DNA of 16,406 bases from CALKXV01 sp964632495 (GTDB lineage: Bacteria; Pseudomonadota; Alphaproteobacteria; Rhodobacterales; Rhodobacteraceae). The notes under the pieces are model-generated. The model saw only the letters and a list, made by a program, of their open reading frames with translations, was not told the origin of the DNA and did not search any database. A program made the position numbers and the translations under genes. The first letter of the stretch is position 1, and every line of letters starts with the position of its first letter. Where the stretch lies: NCBI GenBank assembly GCA_964632495.1, contig CAZWDS010000068.1, forward strand, positions 1 to 16,406. The letters are read 5' to 3'. This document shows positions 1 to 7,528 of this stretch, in pieces.

Positions 1-92
1 CTTTCGGTCTGTCTATGGGTCAAATCCTCTCGCTTCCCATGATCCTCATCGGCCTGGCCCTCCTCATCCGCGCACGCCGGGCCCGGATATAA
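1..92 (+). CDS. lgt: Prolipoprotein diacylglyceryl transferase, C-terminal end (partial)
   Basis: Only the last 29 codons are present, read from base 3 to a TAA at 90-92. They encode a Gly-Leu-Ser-Met-Gly-Gln-Ile-Leu-Ser-Leu-Pro-Met stretch, then a hydrophobic helix and a basic tail. This is the typical end of Lgt, where the conserved MGQ..S.PM segment opens the last transmembrane helix. Lgt is an inner-membrane enzyme that transfers diacylglyceryl from phosphatidylglycerol to the lipobox cysteine of prolipoproteins. The following methyltransferase and pgeF genes run in the same direction, an order I associate with Rhodobacterales. The assignment rests on a short fragment plus context; the catalytic part lies outside the window. 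Confidence 0.8.
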   Translation, partial: FGLSMGQILSLPMILIGLALLIRARRARI

Positions 93-98
93 TGGCTC

Positions 99-177
99 TT
101 TCATCTCTTGAGAAATACGCCCGGGGAGCACGAGGGGGGGACCCCCTCGTCACCGCGACGGGCCACGCCCGGCGCAA
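99..177 (+). repeat. Dispersed intergenic repeat, copy A
   Basis: The stretch begins TTTCATCTCTT, continues through an AAATACGCCCGGGG core, and contains a hairpin with 9-bp arms at 130-138 and 142-150 and a GGA loop. It ends in a CCGCGACG...CGGCGCAA tail. The same head and tail occur in the same order at 13173-13267, and the head alone recurs elsewhere in the window. It fills almost the whole gap between lgt and the methyltransferase gene and stops three bases before the ATG at 181. I recall repeats of this style as common in Roseobacter intergenic DNA, but family membership is not confirmed here. Confidence 0.65.
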
Positions 178-180
178 TCC

Positions 181-1248
181 ATGACACCACTCACGCCGCT
201 CCTTCAGGCCCGCATTCAGGCCTCGGGTCCGATCCCGCTGTCTGACTACATGACCGAATGCCTCGCCCATCCAACCCACGGCTACTACACCACACGCGAT
301 CCGCTTGGCGCGGCAGGCGACTTCACAACCGCTCCCGAAATCAGTCAAATGTTCGGCGAGCTTCTGGGCCTCGCCCTTGCGCAATCCTGGATGGATCAGG
401 GCGCGCCCGATCCCTTCTATCTGGGCGAACCCGGCCCCGGGCGCGGCACCTTGATGGCCGACATCCTGCGCGCCACCGCCCGTGTTCCCGGCTTTCACGC
501 CGCCGCCCAAGTGCACCTGATCGAAACATCGCCGGTTCTGCGCCAACGCCAAACCGAAACCCTCCCCGTCGCCGTCACGCACCACGCCAGCTTTAACACC
601 CTGCCCGACGCGCACCCGCTCTACCTCGTGGCAAACGAGTTCTTCGACGCCCTGCCCATCCGCCAATTCACGCGCAACGGGCGCGGCTGGCGCGAAGTGG
701 TCGTGGGGCTGAGCGAAGACGGCACACTGACGCCGGGACTGTCTGATCCCTTGGGCGCACAGGTGCTGGCCCACCGATTGGACGACACAAAAGACGGCGA
801 CATCGTCGAGGTTTGCCCCATGGCCCAAACCATCGCTTCAGAGATCGGCAGGCGGATCGCTGAGAAAGGCGGCACCGCCCTGATCGTGGACTACGGCGAT
901 TGGCGCTCGCGCGGCGACACCTTGCAGGCCCTTGAGACCCATCAAACCGTCTCCCCGTTCGCACGTCCCGGCATGGCCGATCTGACCGCACATGTGGATT
1001 TCGAAGCACTGGCCAAGGCCGCCCGCCCCGCCAATCACAGCGCCCTCACCCCCCAAGGTGTCTTTCTCGAACGTCTGGGCATCACAGAGCGCGCCCAAGC
1101 TCTGGCCAAAAACCTGAAGGGTGCCGCCCTCGAAAGCCACATTGCGGCCCATCGGCGCTTGACGCATGGTCAAGAAATGGGAACCCTGTTCAAAGTGATG
1201 GCGCTTTATCCCCAAGACGCCGCCTTGCCACCCGGATTTGACCCATGA
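181..1248 (+). CDS. Class I SAM-dependent methyltransferase, MidA/NDUFAF7 family (COG1565)
   Basis: The 355-residue protein matches the MidA/NDUFAF7 family in length and motif order. The family signature HPTHGYYTTRDPLGAAGDF(T) is near residues 30-49, the SAM-binding glycine loop GEPGPGRGT at 82-90, ANEFFDALPI at 151-160, a strand ending IVDYGDW near 235-241, and a GMADLTAHVDF segment at 264-274. Mitochondrial NDUFAF7 dimethylates an arginine of the complex I subunit NDUFS2. The bacterial substrate is not established, and a role towards the NuoD homologue is inference. The glycine loop has Pro where relatives usually have Leu (ELGPGRGT). The ATG at 181 gives the expected N-terminus but has no clear Shine-Dalgarno, because a repeat element occupies the leader. 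The stop lies 3 bp before the first ATG of pgeF, so the two genes are probably co-transcribed. Confidence 0.88.
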   Translation: MTPLTPLLQARIQASGPIPLSDYMTECLAHPTHGYYTTRDPLGAAGDFTTAPEISQMFGELLGLALAQSWMDQGAPDPFYLGEPGPGRGTLMADILRATARVPGFHAAAQVHLIETSPVLRQRQTETLPVAVTHHASFNTLPDAHPLYLVANEFFDALPIRQFTRNGRGWREVVVGLSEDGTLTPGLSDPLGAQVLAHRLDDTKDGDIVEVCPMAQTIASEIGRRIAEKGGTALIVDYGDWRSRGDTLQALETHQTVSPFARPGMADLTAHVDFEALAKAARPANHSALTPQGVFLERLGITERAQALAKNLKGAALESHIAAHRRLTHGQEMGTLFKVMALYPQDAALPPGFDP

Positions 1249-1251
1249 CCC

Positions 1252-2037
1252 ATGAAGCTTGCCCCCATGACACTTGCCCCCATGACACTTGAATGCCTGA
1301 CCGCCGATGCCTTGTCTCCGATCAAGCATGGATTTTTCACGCGAAACGGAGGAGCGTCCTCGGGCATCTTCGCCAGCCTGAATTGCGGCTTTGGCTCTTC
1401 GGATCAACGGGAAATGGTCGCGATCAACCGTGGCCGCGTGGCCGAAGCACTTGGCGCGGATTCGACCCAACTGGTCGGCGTGCATCAAACCCATTCCGCC
1501 CGCGCCGTCCCCGTCACCGCCCCCTTTGACAAAGCCCCCGAAGCCGACGCCATGGTCACGGCGACACCCGGTCTGGTGCTGGGCATCCTGACGGCGGATT
1601 GTCAGCCCGTGCTTTTCGCCGACCACAACGCTGGCGTCATCGCGGCCGCGCACGCCGGATGGAAAGGCGCATTGGACGGCATTCTGGACGCCACACTCGA
1701 TGCGATGGAGGCTTTGGGCGCCAATCGCGACGCGATCACGGCCATTATCGGCCCGTCGATCAGCCAACGCGCCTATGAAGTCGGCCCAGAGTTTCTGGAT
1801 CGTTTCGTCGACCATGACGCGGACACGGTCCGCTTTTTCGCCAATGGCGCAGACGACCGTTATCAATTTGATTTAATTGGATTTGGTTTGCACCGATTGC
1901 GCATCGCAGGTGTCAAACACGCCGAATGGACCGGCCATTGCACCTATTCAGACCCGGACCGTTTCTATTCCTACCGACGCAGCCAACACCAGAAAGAGGC
2001 CGACTATGGTCGCCTGATTTCAGCCATTTGCCTCTGA
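1252..2037 (+). CDS. pgeF: Peptidoglycan editing factor / YfiH-type multicopper polyphenol oxidase domain protein
   Basis: The 261-residue reading has the YfiH/PgeF (laccase-domain) features: FFTRNGGASSGIFASLN near 28-44, GVHQTHS at 76-82, TADCQPV at 114-120 and AAHAGWKG at 132-139. His81, Cys117 and His134 are the expected metal-binding triad. In E. coli the family has been linked to removing wrongly incorporated serine from cell-wall precursors, and homologues have purine nucleosidase or phosphorylase activity; which applies here is not visible. Three in-frame ATGs (1252, 1267, 1282) lie in the first eleven codons, the last two inside a 15-bp tandem duplication encoding LAPMT twice. Family members usually begin like MTLE, so the ancestral start is probably 1282, giving 251 residues. 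No candidate start has a clear Shine-Dalgarno, consistent with coupling to the upstream gene. Confidence 0.9.
   Translation: MKLAPMTLAPMTLECLTADALSPIKHGFFTRNGGASSGIFASLNCGFGSSDQREMVAINRGRVAEALGADSTQLVGVHQTHSARAVPVTAPFDKAPEADAMVTATPGLVLGILTADCQPVLFADHNAGVIAAAHAGWKGALDGILDATLDAMEALGANRDAITAIIGPSISQRAYEVGPEFLDRFVDHDADTVRFFANGADDRYQFDLIGFGLHRLRIAGVKHAEWTGHCTYSDPDRFYSYRRSQHQKEADYGRLISAICL
1258..1287 (+). repeat. Perfect 15-bp tandem duplication at the pgeF start
   Basis: The unit CTTGCCCCCATGACA occurs twice back to back (1258-1272 and 1273-1287) without a mismatch. Each unit carries an ATG in the pgeF frame, so the duplication multiplies start codons and adds five residues. Fifteen bases preserves the reading frame. 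Confidence 0.9.
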
Positions 2038-2135
2038 CCCGGTCCTGAAACCGTTCTTTAAATTCCCCGAAACCGTCACGCCCTTGCCCCATTGGTAAGC
2101 GACAAATTGCCTATCCGACACGCCACTCCCGGCGC

Positions 2136-2165
2136 GATGGATGCCAGTGAGATGGATGACAGTGA
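2136..2165 (+). repeat. 15-bp tandem duplication upstream of a small ORF
   Basis: GATGGATGCCAGTGA (2136-2150) is followed directly by GATGGATGACAGTGA (2151-2165), differing at one base. The second unit ends at the Shine-Dalgarno of the small ORF that starts at 2178. It has the same unit length as the duplication in pgeF but an unrelated sequence. Confidence 0.85.
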
Positions 2166-2177
2166 AAGGAACGCCTT

Positions 2178-2312
2178 ATGAAGTCGAAGCCACGTTGGAT
2201 GAAACGCGTCATTGAAACCGCTCAGGATGAAATGCACGCGCGGCCTGTCTCCAAACGTGTACGGCTTCTGAAACGGTCGTCACCCAAGGATAGCGCACCT
2301 GCCAGTGCGTGA
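2178..2312 (+). CDS. Small basic hypothetical protein (44 aa)
   Basis: This short ORF begins ATG AAG TCG AAG and ends TGA at 2310-2312. The product starts MKSKPRWMKRVIETAQDE and has about 12 Lys/Arg against 4 Asp/Glu in 44 residues. It has no membrane segment or signal peptide. An AAGGA Shine-Dalgarno at 2166-2170 lies 7 nt before the ATG, a better ribosome site than most genes nearby have. I recall short, basic Rhodobacterales proteins that open with a similar K-P-R-W-M-K-x-V motif, but I cannot confirm homology. It sits 63 bp upstream of the Hint gene in the same orientation and may share a transcript with it. No function can be given. Confidence 0.6.
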   Translation: MKSKPRWMKRVIETAQDEMHARPVSKRVRLLKRSSPKDSAPASA

Positions 2313-2375
2313 TCCGGCCTTCAAAATGGCCCGCTGCCCCATCTGCTTAACAGTATTTAGTAAAGGCCCCATGTA

Positions 2376-3191
2376 ATGAGTTATGCCCCGTCCCATTCCA
2401 AGCCGTCTTTGTCTGCCAGCCTTGGTCGCCCTACGGATCAAGCCTGGACCGTGCGCAAAGCTCGTACCGTTCCAACACCGACGCCACAGCCCACGGCGAC
2501 GCCGCGCGCGCGCATTTCGCGCCGGTTTGAAACCGAGTGGCTGCAAGATGGCGCGGTTCTTTCGAACATCATCACGGCCCCGGCTTTGCCCGCCTTCGAA
2601 CAGGCCTTCACGGCCTTCACCCATGGCGTATTGCTGCACACCACCGATGGCCCGGTTGCGGTCGAGGATCTGGAACCCGGCATGCATATGGATTGCGCTG
2701 GTGGCCGCGTCTCGCAACTGAAGTGGAAAGGCGCGATCACCATCGTGCCCGGTGCGCCAACACTGAACGACGAACCTGACAAAATATACCGCGTGATGCC
2801 CGACAGCTTTGGCTTGGGTCGTCCGACGCAGGATCAGACCTTTGGCCCCGGTGCCAGACGTCTGGATCGTGACGCCAAGCTGCGTGCCGCCATTGGGGCC
2901 GAAGCCGCTTTGGTGCCTCTGTCTGCCATGGCCGACGGTCATTCGGTGATCGAGGTGAACCCGGTTTCGCCAACCCGCGTCTATCATCTGGTGTGCGAAA
3001 GCCATGTCACCTTGCGCGCAGCGGGCCTTGAAGTGGAAAGCTTTCATCCCGGCCCCGAAACACCGATTTCGTTGCCTGAAGAAATGATGCGCCTGTTTAT
3101 GGACTTCTTCCCACACATGCGGGACTTGCGCGATTTTGGCCGGTTGGCCGCGCCGCGCATCACGAAAGACGATTTGCTCTCGATCCTTTAA
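2376..3191 (+). CDS. Hint domain-containing protein, Roseobacter type
   Basis: The 271-residue protein has a Pro/Thr/Ser-rich N-terminus (about 1-48). A Hint-like (hedgehog/intein) region follows at about 78-235, opening FTHGVLLHTTDGPVAVEDLEPG and closing near YHLVCESHVTLRAAGLE then VESFHPG. The C-terminus contains FFPHMRDLRDFG. This layout matches a family commonly annotated Hint domain-containing in Rhodobacterales. The nucleophilic Cys that begins splicing or autoprocessing Hint domains is absent (Ala-Phe-Thr-His-Gly at 80-84), so self-cleavage is not expected. The role is unknown. The ATG at 2376 is preceded by AAAGG at 2362-2366, and an ATG-TAA pair at 2371-2376 overlaps the start. There is no signal peptide. 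The gene ends just before a palindromic repeat that may stop transcription. Confidence 0.8.
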   Translation: MSYAPSHSKPSLSASLGRPTDQAWTVRKARTVPTPTPQPTATPRARISRRFETEWLQDGAVLSNIITAPALPAFEQAFTAFTHGVLLHTTDGPVAVEDLEPGMHMDCAGGRVSQLKWKGAITIVPGAPTLNDEPDKIYRVMPDSFGLGRPTQDQTFGPGARRLDRDAKLRAAIGAEAALVPLSAMADGHSVIEVNPVSPTRVYHLVCESHVTLRAAGLEVESFHPGPETPISLPEEMMRLFMDFFPHMRDLRDFGRLAAPRITKDDLLSIL

Positions 3192-3222
3192 ACCTGGCCT
3201 GCGTGGTCACATGACAAGGTTG

Positions 3223-3243
3223 CCCCGGACTTGATCCGGGGCG
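3223..3243. repeat. Palindromic repeat between convergent genes
   Basis: GCCCCGGA at 3223-3230 and TCCGGGGC at 3236-3243 form a perfect 8-bp stem around CTTGA. I recall this CCCCGGACTTGATCCGGGG sequence as a frequent REP-like palindrome in alphaproteobacterial intergenic DNA. It lies between the 3' ends of the Hint gene and the Lrp gene. With no T-run it is at best a weak bidirectional terminator. Confidence 0.7.
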
Positions 3244-3270
3244 CGTCGGCTTTCAGATGATGTATCGCGC

Positions 3271-3771
3271 TTATGCTGTTTGACTTAAACGGTCTTCCAG
3301 CACTTCGAAAGGCACGCCGGGTTCATCCTTGGCGCCTCGAATGACCAGCGAGGTTTTCACGCTGATCACGTTCGGGGCCGCTGTCAATTCTTCTGTTAGA
3401 AAGCGCTGAAAGCTCGACAAGTCCGGCGCGACGCACTTCAGGATGAAGTCCACCTCGCCGTTCAACATATGGCACTCGCGCACCAAGGGCCAACCGGCGC
3501 AGAGGCTTTCGAAAGCGCTTAGATCAACTTCGGCCTGACTTTGCAGCCCCACCATCGCAAAAACCTGCACTTCGAAACCCAAAGCGCGGGCATCCACAGC
3601 GGCGTGGTACCCGCCGATCAAGCCCTGTTCTTCCAGCGCGCGCACCCGGCGCAAACAGGGCGGCGCCGAGATACCGACCCGTCCGGCCAGTTCAACATTC
3701 GTCATTCGTCCATTGGCTTGCAATTCGGCCAATATGTTCCGATCAATCGCATCCAGCTTGTGGCTTGGCAT
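3271..3771 (-). CDS. Lrp/AsnC family transcriptional regulator
   Basis: The 166-residue protein has the standard two-domain Lrp/AsnC layout. The N-terminal helix-turn-helix starts KLDAIDRNILAELQANGRMT, with the recognition region VGISAPPCLRRVRALEEQG near 32-50. It is joined to a C-terminal RAM ligand-binding domain (about 65-150) containing ECHMLNGEVDFILKC and AAPNVISVKTSLVI. Members bind DNA as dimers or octamers and usually sense amino acids; the ligand here cannot be told. The start at 3771 gives the usual MPxxKLDxxDRxIL opening. It diverges from trxB across 212 bp of AT-rich DNA, so autoregulation and control of trxB are reasonable inferences. Confidence 0.93.
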   Translation of the reverse strand: MPSHKLDAIDRNILAELQANGRMTNVELAGRVGISAPPCLRRVRALEEQGLIGGYHAAVDARALGFEVQVFAMVGLQSQAEVDLSAFESLCAGWPLVRECHMLNGEVDFILKCVAPDLSSFQRFLTEELTAAPNVISVKTSLVIRGAKDEPGVPFEVLEDRLSQTA

Positions 3772-3983
3772 GAAAGATGTGTCCCCTTACTTTCATTTAG
3801 AAACTTACAAGATGCGAAGCGTTTGCGCAATATTATTTCAATGCGACGCAAGAAAATAACTTTCCGTCAATCCCTGTTCAAGCCATCGTGACTTTCGATG
3901 CGCCTGCGATGTGTCTGGCCCCTTCAATTCCCGCGCTGGTCGGTTTATCTCTCGGGCAAGCTGTCTCTGCCAAGGATTCCCAC
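3772..3983. promoter_or_regulatory. Divergent lrp-type regulator / trxB promoter region
   Basis: These 212 bases are clearly more AT-rich than the flanking genes, especially 3789-3870, and must hold both divergent promoters. Between 3823 and 3854 an imperfect dyad (TTTGCGCAATATT near the left, GCGACGCAAG on the right) flanks an AT tract. That arrangement resembles Lrp/AsnC binding sites. The trxB Shine-Dalgarno AAGGA lies at 3972-3976. No -10/-35 pair is clear enough to name. Confidence 0.4.
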
Positions 3984-4949
3984 ATGTCTGACACCCGCCA
4001 CACCCGCGTTCTGATCATCGGCTCCGGCCCCGCTGGTTACACCGCTGGCGTCTATGCCAGCCGCGCCATGCTGGAACCCCTTCTGGTGCAGGGCATTCAG
4101 CCCGGCGGTCAGTTGACGATCACCACGGAAGTGGAAAACTGGCCGGGCGAAAGCCATATCCAAGGGCCCGATTTGATGGTGCAGATGGAAGAACACGCCC
4201 GCGCCGTGGGGACCGAGATTATTTCCGACCATATCCAGTCGCTTGATCTGTCCCGCCGTCCCTTCACGGCGATTGGCGATGGCGGTACGACGTATACGGC
4301 AGATGCGGTGATCCTTGCAACGGGCGCTCAGGCAAAATGGCTGGGGCTTGACACCGAAGAGGCTTTCAAAGGTTTTGGCGTGTCGGCTTGTGCCACTTGC
4401 GACGGCTTCTTTTATCGTGGGCAAGAGGTTGTCGTTGTCGGTGGTGGCAATACGGCGGTGGAAGAAGCGCTGTTCCTGACCAACTTTGCCTCCAAGGTCA
4501 CGCTGATTCATCGCCGGGACGAGTTACGGGCCGAGAAAATCCTGCAACATCGTCTGTTCAACCACGAGAAGGTCGAGATCCTTTGGGATCACAATCTGGA
4601 CGAGGTCTTTGGCACCGACGATCCGAAAGGTGTGGAGGGCGTCCGTCTGAAACATGCCAAGACCGGCGAGATCACCGAAGTTCCCTGCAAAGGCGTCTTC
4701 ATCGCCATCGGCCATGCGCCCGCGAACGCCTTGGTGAAAGACACGCTGGAACTGCACTCGGGTGGTTATGTCGTAACGGCCGCCGACAGCACCGCTACCT
4801 CGATCCCCGGCGTCTTTGCGGCAGGTGACATTACAGACCACGTCTATCGTCAGGCTGTGACCTCGGCAGGTATGGGATGTATGGCAGCCCTTGAGGCCGA
4901 ACGGTTCCTGGCGGAACAGGGCATGGACGCCGACATCGCGGCCGAGTGA
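3984..4949 (+). CDS. trxB: Thioredoxin-disulfide reductase
   Basis: The 321-residue flavoprotein has the low-molecular-weight TrxB layout. It shows the FAD-binding GSGPAGYTA at 13-21, the redox-active CATC at residues 136-139 followed by DGFFY, the NADPH-binding GGGNTAVEEA from 153, and a second FAD motif AAGDITD near 279-285. It reduces thioredoxin with NADPH in the cytoplasm, supplying electrons to ribonucleotide reductase, PAPS/APS reductase and peroxide defence. The ATG at 3984 is chosen because it gives the usual N-terminus and has AAGGA 7 nt upstream. The frame is open back to 3888, but the extra 32 codons are unlike the family. A weak hairpin (GCAAGC 4953-4958 / GCTTGC 4965-4970) follows the stop, without a T-run. 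Confidence 0.95.
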   Translation: MSDTRHTRVLIIGSGPAGYTAGVYASRAMLEPLLVQGIQPGGQLTITTEVENWPGESHIQGPDLMVQMEEHARAVGTEIISDHIQSLDLSRRPFTAIGDGGTTYTADAVILATGAQAKWLGLDTEEAFKGFGVSACATCDGFFYRGQEVVVVGGGNTAVEEALFLTNFASKVTLIHRRDELRAEKILQHRLFNHEKVEILWDHNLDEVFGTDDPKGVEGVRLKHAKTGEITEVPCKGVFIAIGHAPANALVKDTLELHSGGYVVTAADSTATSIPGVFAAGDITDHVYRQAVTSAGMGCMAALEAERFLAEQGMDADIAAE

Positions 4950-5012
4950 TCTGCAAGCGGACCGGCTTGCTTGACGACATTGAACGCCTTCGGCGCAGGT
5001 GATGTTTTGGAT

Positions 5013-5072
5013 GGGGGGCGCTGCCCCCTCTCTCTTCGAGAGATCCCCCGGCATATTTTCAACAAGAAGAAA
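5013..5072 (-). repeat. Dispersed intergenic repeat, copy B (inverted)
   Basis: Read on the minus strand, this starts CTTTCTTCTTGTTGAAAATATGCCGG and runs into a GGGGG block and two hairpins. The hairpins are TCTCTC/GAGAGA (5029-5034 with 5038-5043) and GGGGGC/GCCCCC (5014-5019 with 5023-5028). Head, G-block and hairpins come in the same order as in copies A and E. The GGGGGCGCTGCCCCC hairpin style is one I recall as frequent in Roseobacter genomes. Confidence 0.6.
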
Positions 5073-5076
5073 GGAG

Positions 5077-5102
5077 TTTTCATCGCTTTGAAAATACGCC
5101 CG
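5077..5102 (+). repeat. Dispersed intergenic repeat, head-only copy C
   Basis: TTTTCATCGCTTTGAAAATACGCCCG matches the head of copy A (TTTCATCTCTTGAGAAATACGCCCG) with few differences but lacks the G-block and hairpin. It faces away from copy B, four bases from its end. Confidence 0.55.
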
Positions 5103-5298
5103 TCGACGGCAAACTGTCGCGCGAGGTATGGGCTTGCAGCATTCCTCCGCCCGATTTTTTGGGAATTACCAAGACAATACGCTTTTAAAACATGGGTTGT
5201 TGCCTGTGCTGCAACGCAGCGTGATAATTCCGACACGCATTCCTGATCCAAGGTAGATAGCCAAAAATCATCTTCCTTTTTGCTGCCGTTTCTATATG

Positions 5299-5314
5299 TG
5301 TTCACGCGTGAACA
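5299..5314. promoter_or_regulatory. Perfect 16-bp palindrome, candidate operator
   Basis: TGTTCACGCGTGAACA is a perfect inverted repeat with no spacer. Its right edge lies 20 bp before the ATG at 5335 that opens a MarR-like winged-helix domain. Size, symmetry and position suit a MarR-family dimer site used for autorepression. Binding by this protein is inference. An ATG at 5296 overlaps the site, which argues against that ATG being the start. Confidence 0.5.
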
Positions 5315-5334
5315 TATCAACGAGTCGCTCTGTT

Positions 5335-7404
<2,070 letters not shown>

Positions 7405-7426
7405 CCCCCAAAAACCTGAAAGATCG

Positions 7427-7454
7427 AAAGGCCGGGCAATTGCCCGGCCTTTTT
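7427..7454 (+). terminator. Rho-independent terminator after the sulfate-activation gene
   Basis: AAAGGCCGGGC (7427-7437) pairs perfectly with GCCCGGCCTTT (7442-7452) around an AATT loop, followed by a T-run to 7454. It starts 22 bp after the stop codon. Confidence 0.92.
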
Positions 7455-7471
7455 CGTTTGCGTCGCGACAT

Positions 7472-7502
7472 AAAAAACCCGGGCACCTTTTGGCGCCCGG
7501 GT
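7472..7502 (-). terminator. Rho-independent terminator of the glnK-amt unit
   Basis: On the minus strand ACCCGGGCGCC pairs with GGTGCCCGGGT (11 bp, one G-T pair) around AAAA. Six T residues follow, corresponding to the A-run at 7472-7477. It begins 26 bp after the amt stop and faces the plus-strand terminator. Confidence 0.92.
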
Positions 7503-7528
7503 CAGGAGCTGATCAGGGAGGGAGGAGA

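Larger units (their letters stand above)
4950..5334. other. Long intergenic region between trxB and the sulfate-activation gene
   Basis: I see no convincing gene in this stretch of about 385 bp. It contains, in order, a weak hairpin after trxB, two repeat elements in head-to-head orientation (5013-5072 and 5077-5102), an AT-richer stretch from about 5150 to 5295 that probably holds the promoter, a small GCTGC-AAC-GCAGC hairpin near 5200-5220, and the perfect palindrome at 5299-5314. A 91-codon open frame at 4971-5246 runs across both repeats and has no recognisable product. Confidence 0.6.

Noticed and set aside
838..1866. A 342-codon minus-strand frame across the MidA-like gene and pgeF
   Set aside because: It spans two confident genes on the other strand, and its composition looks like a reverse-frame artefact.
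2371..2376. ATG-TAA minimal ORF overlapping the Hint gene start
   Set aside because: Such a start-stop pair can occur by chance, and no strong ribosome site favours it over the real start.
3888..3983. A 32-codon upstream extension of trxB, slightly hydrophobic like a signal peptide
   Set aside because: The residues are not family-like, TrxB is cytoplasmic, and the ATG at 3984 has a good Shine-Dalgarno.
4971..5246. A 91-codon plus-strand open frame downstream of trxB
   Set aside because: It runs through two repeat elements, has no ribosome site and shows no recognisable protein pattern.
5296..5334. Earlier ATG at 5296 for the sulfate-activation fusion
   Set aside because: It lies in the operator-like palindrome and adds 13 residues not typical of the regulator family; no ribosome site precedes it.
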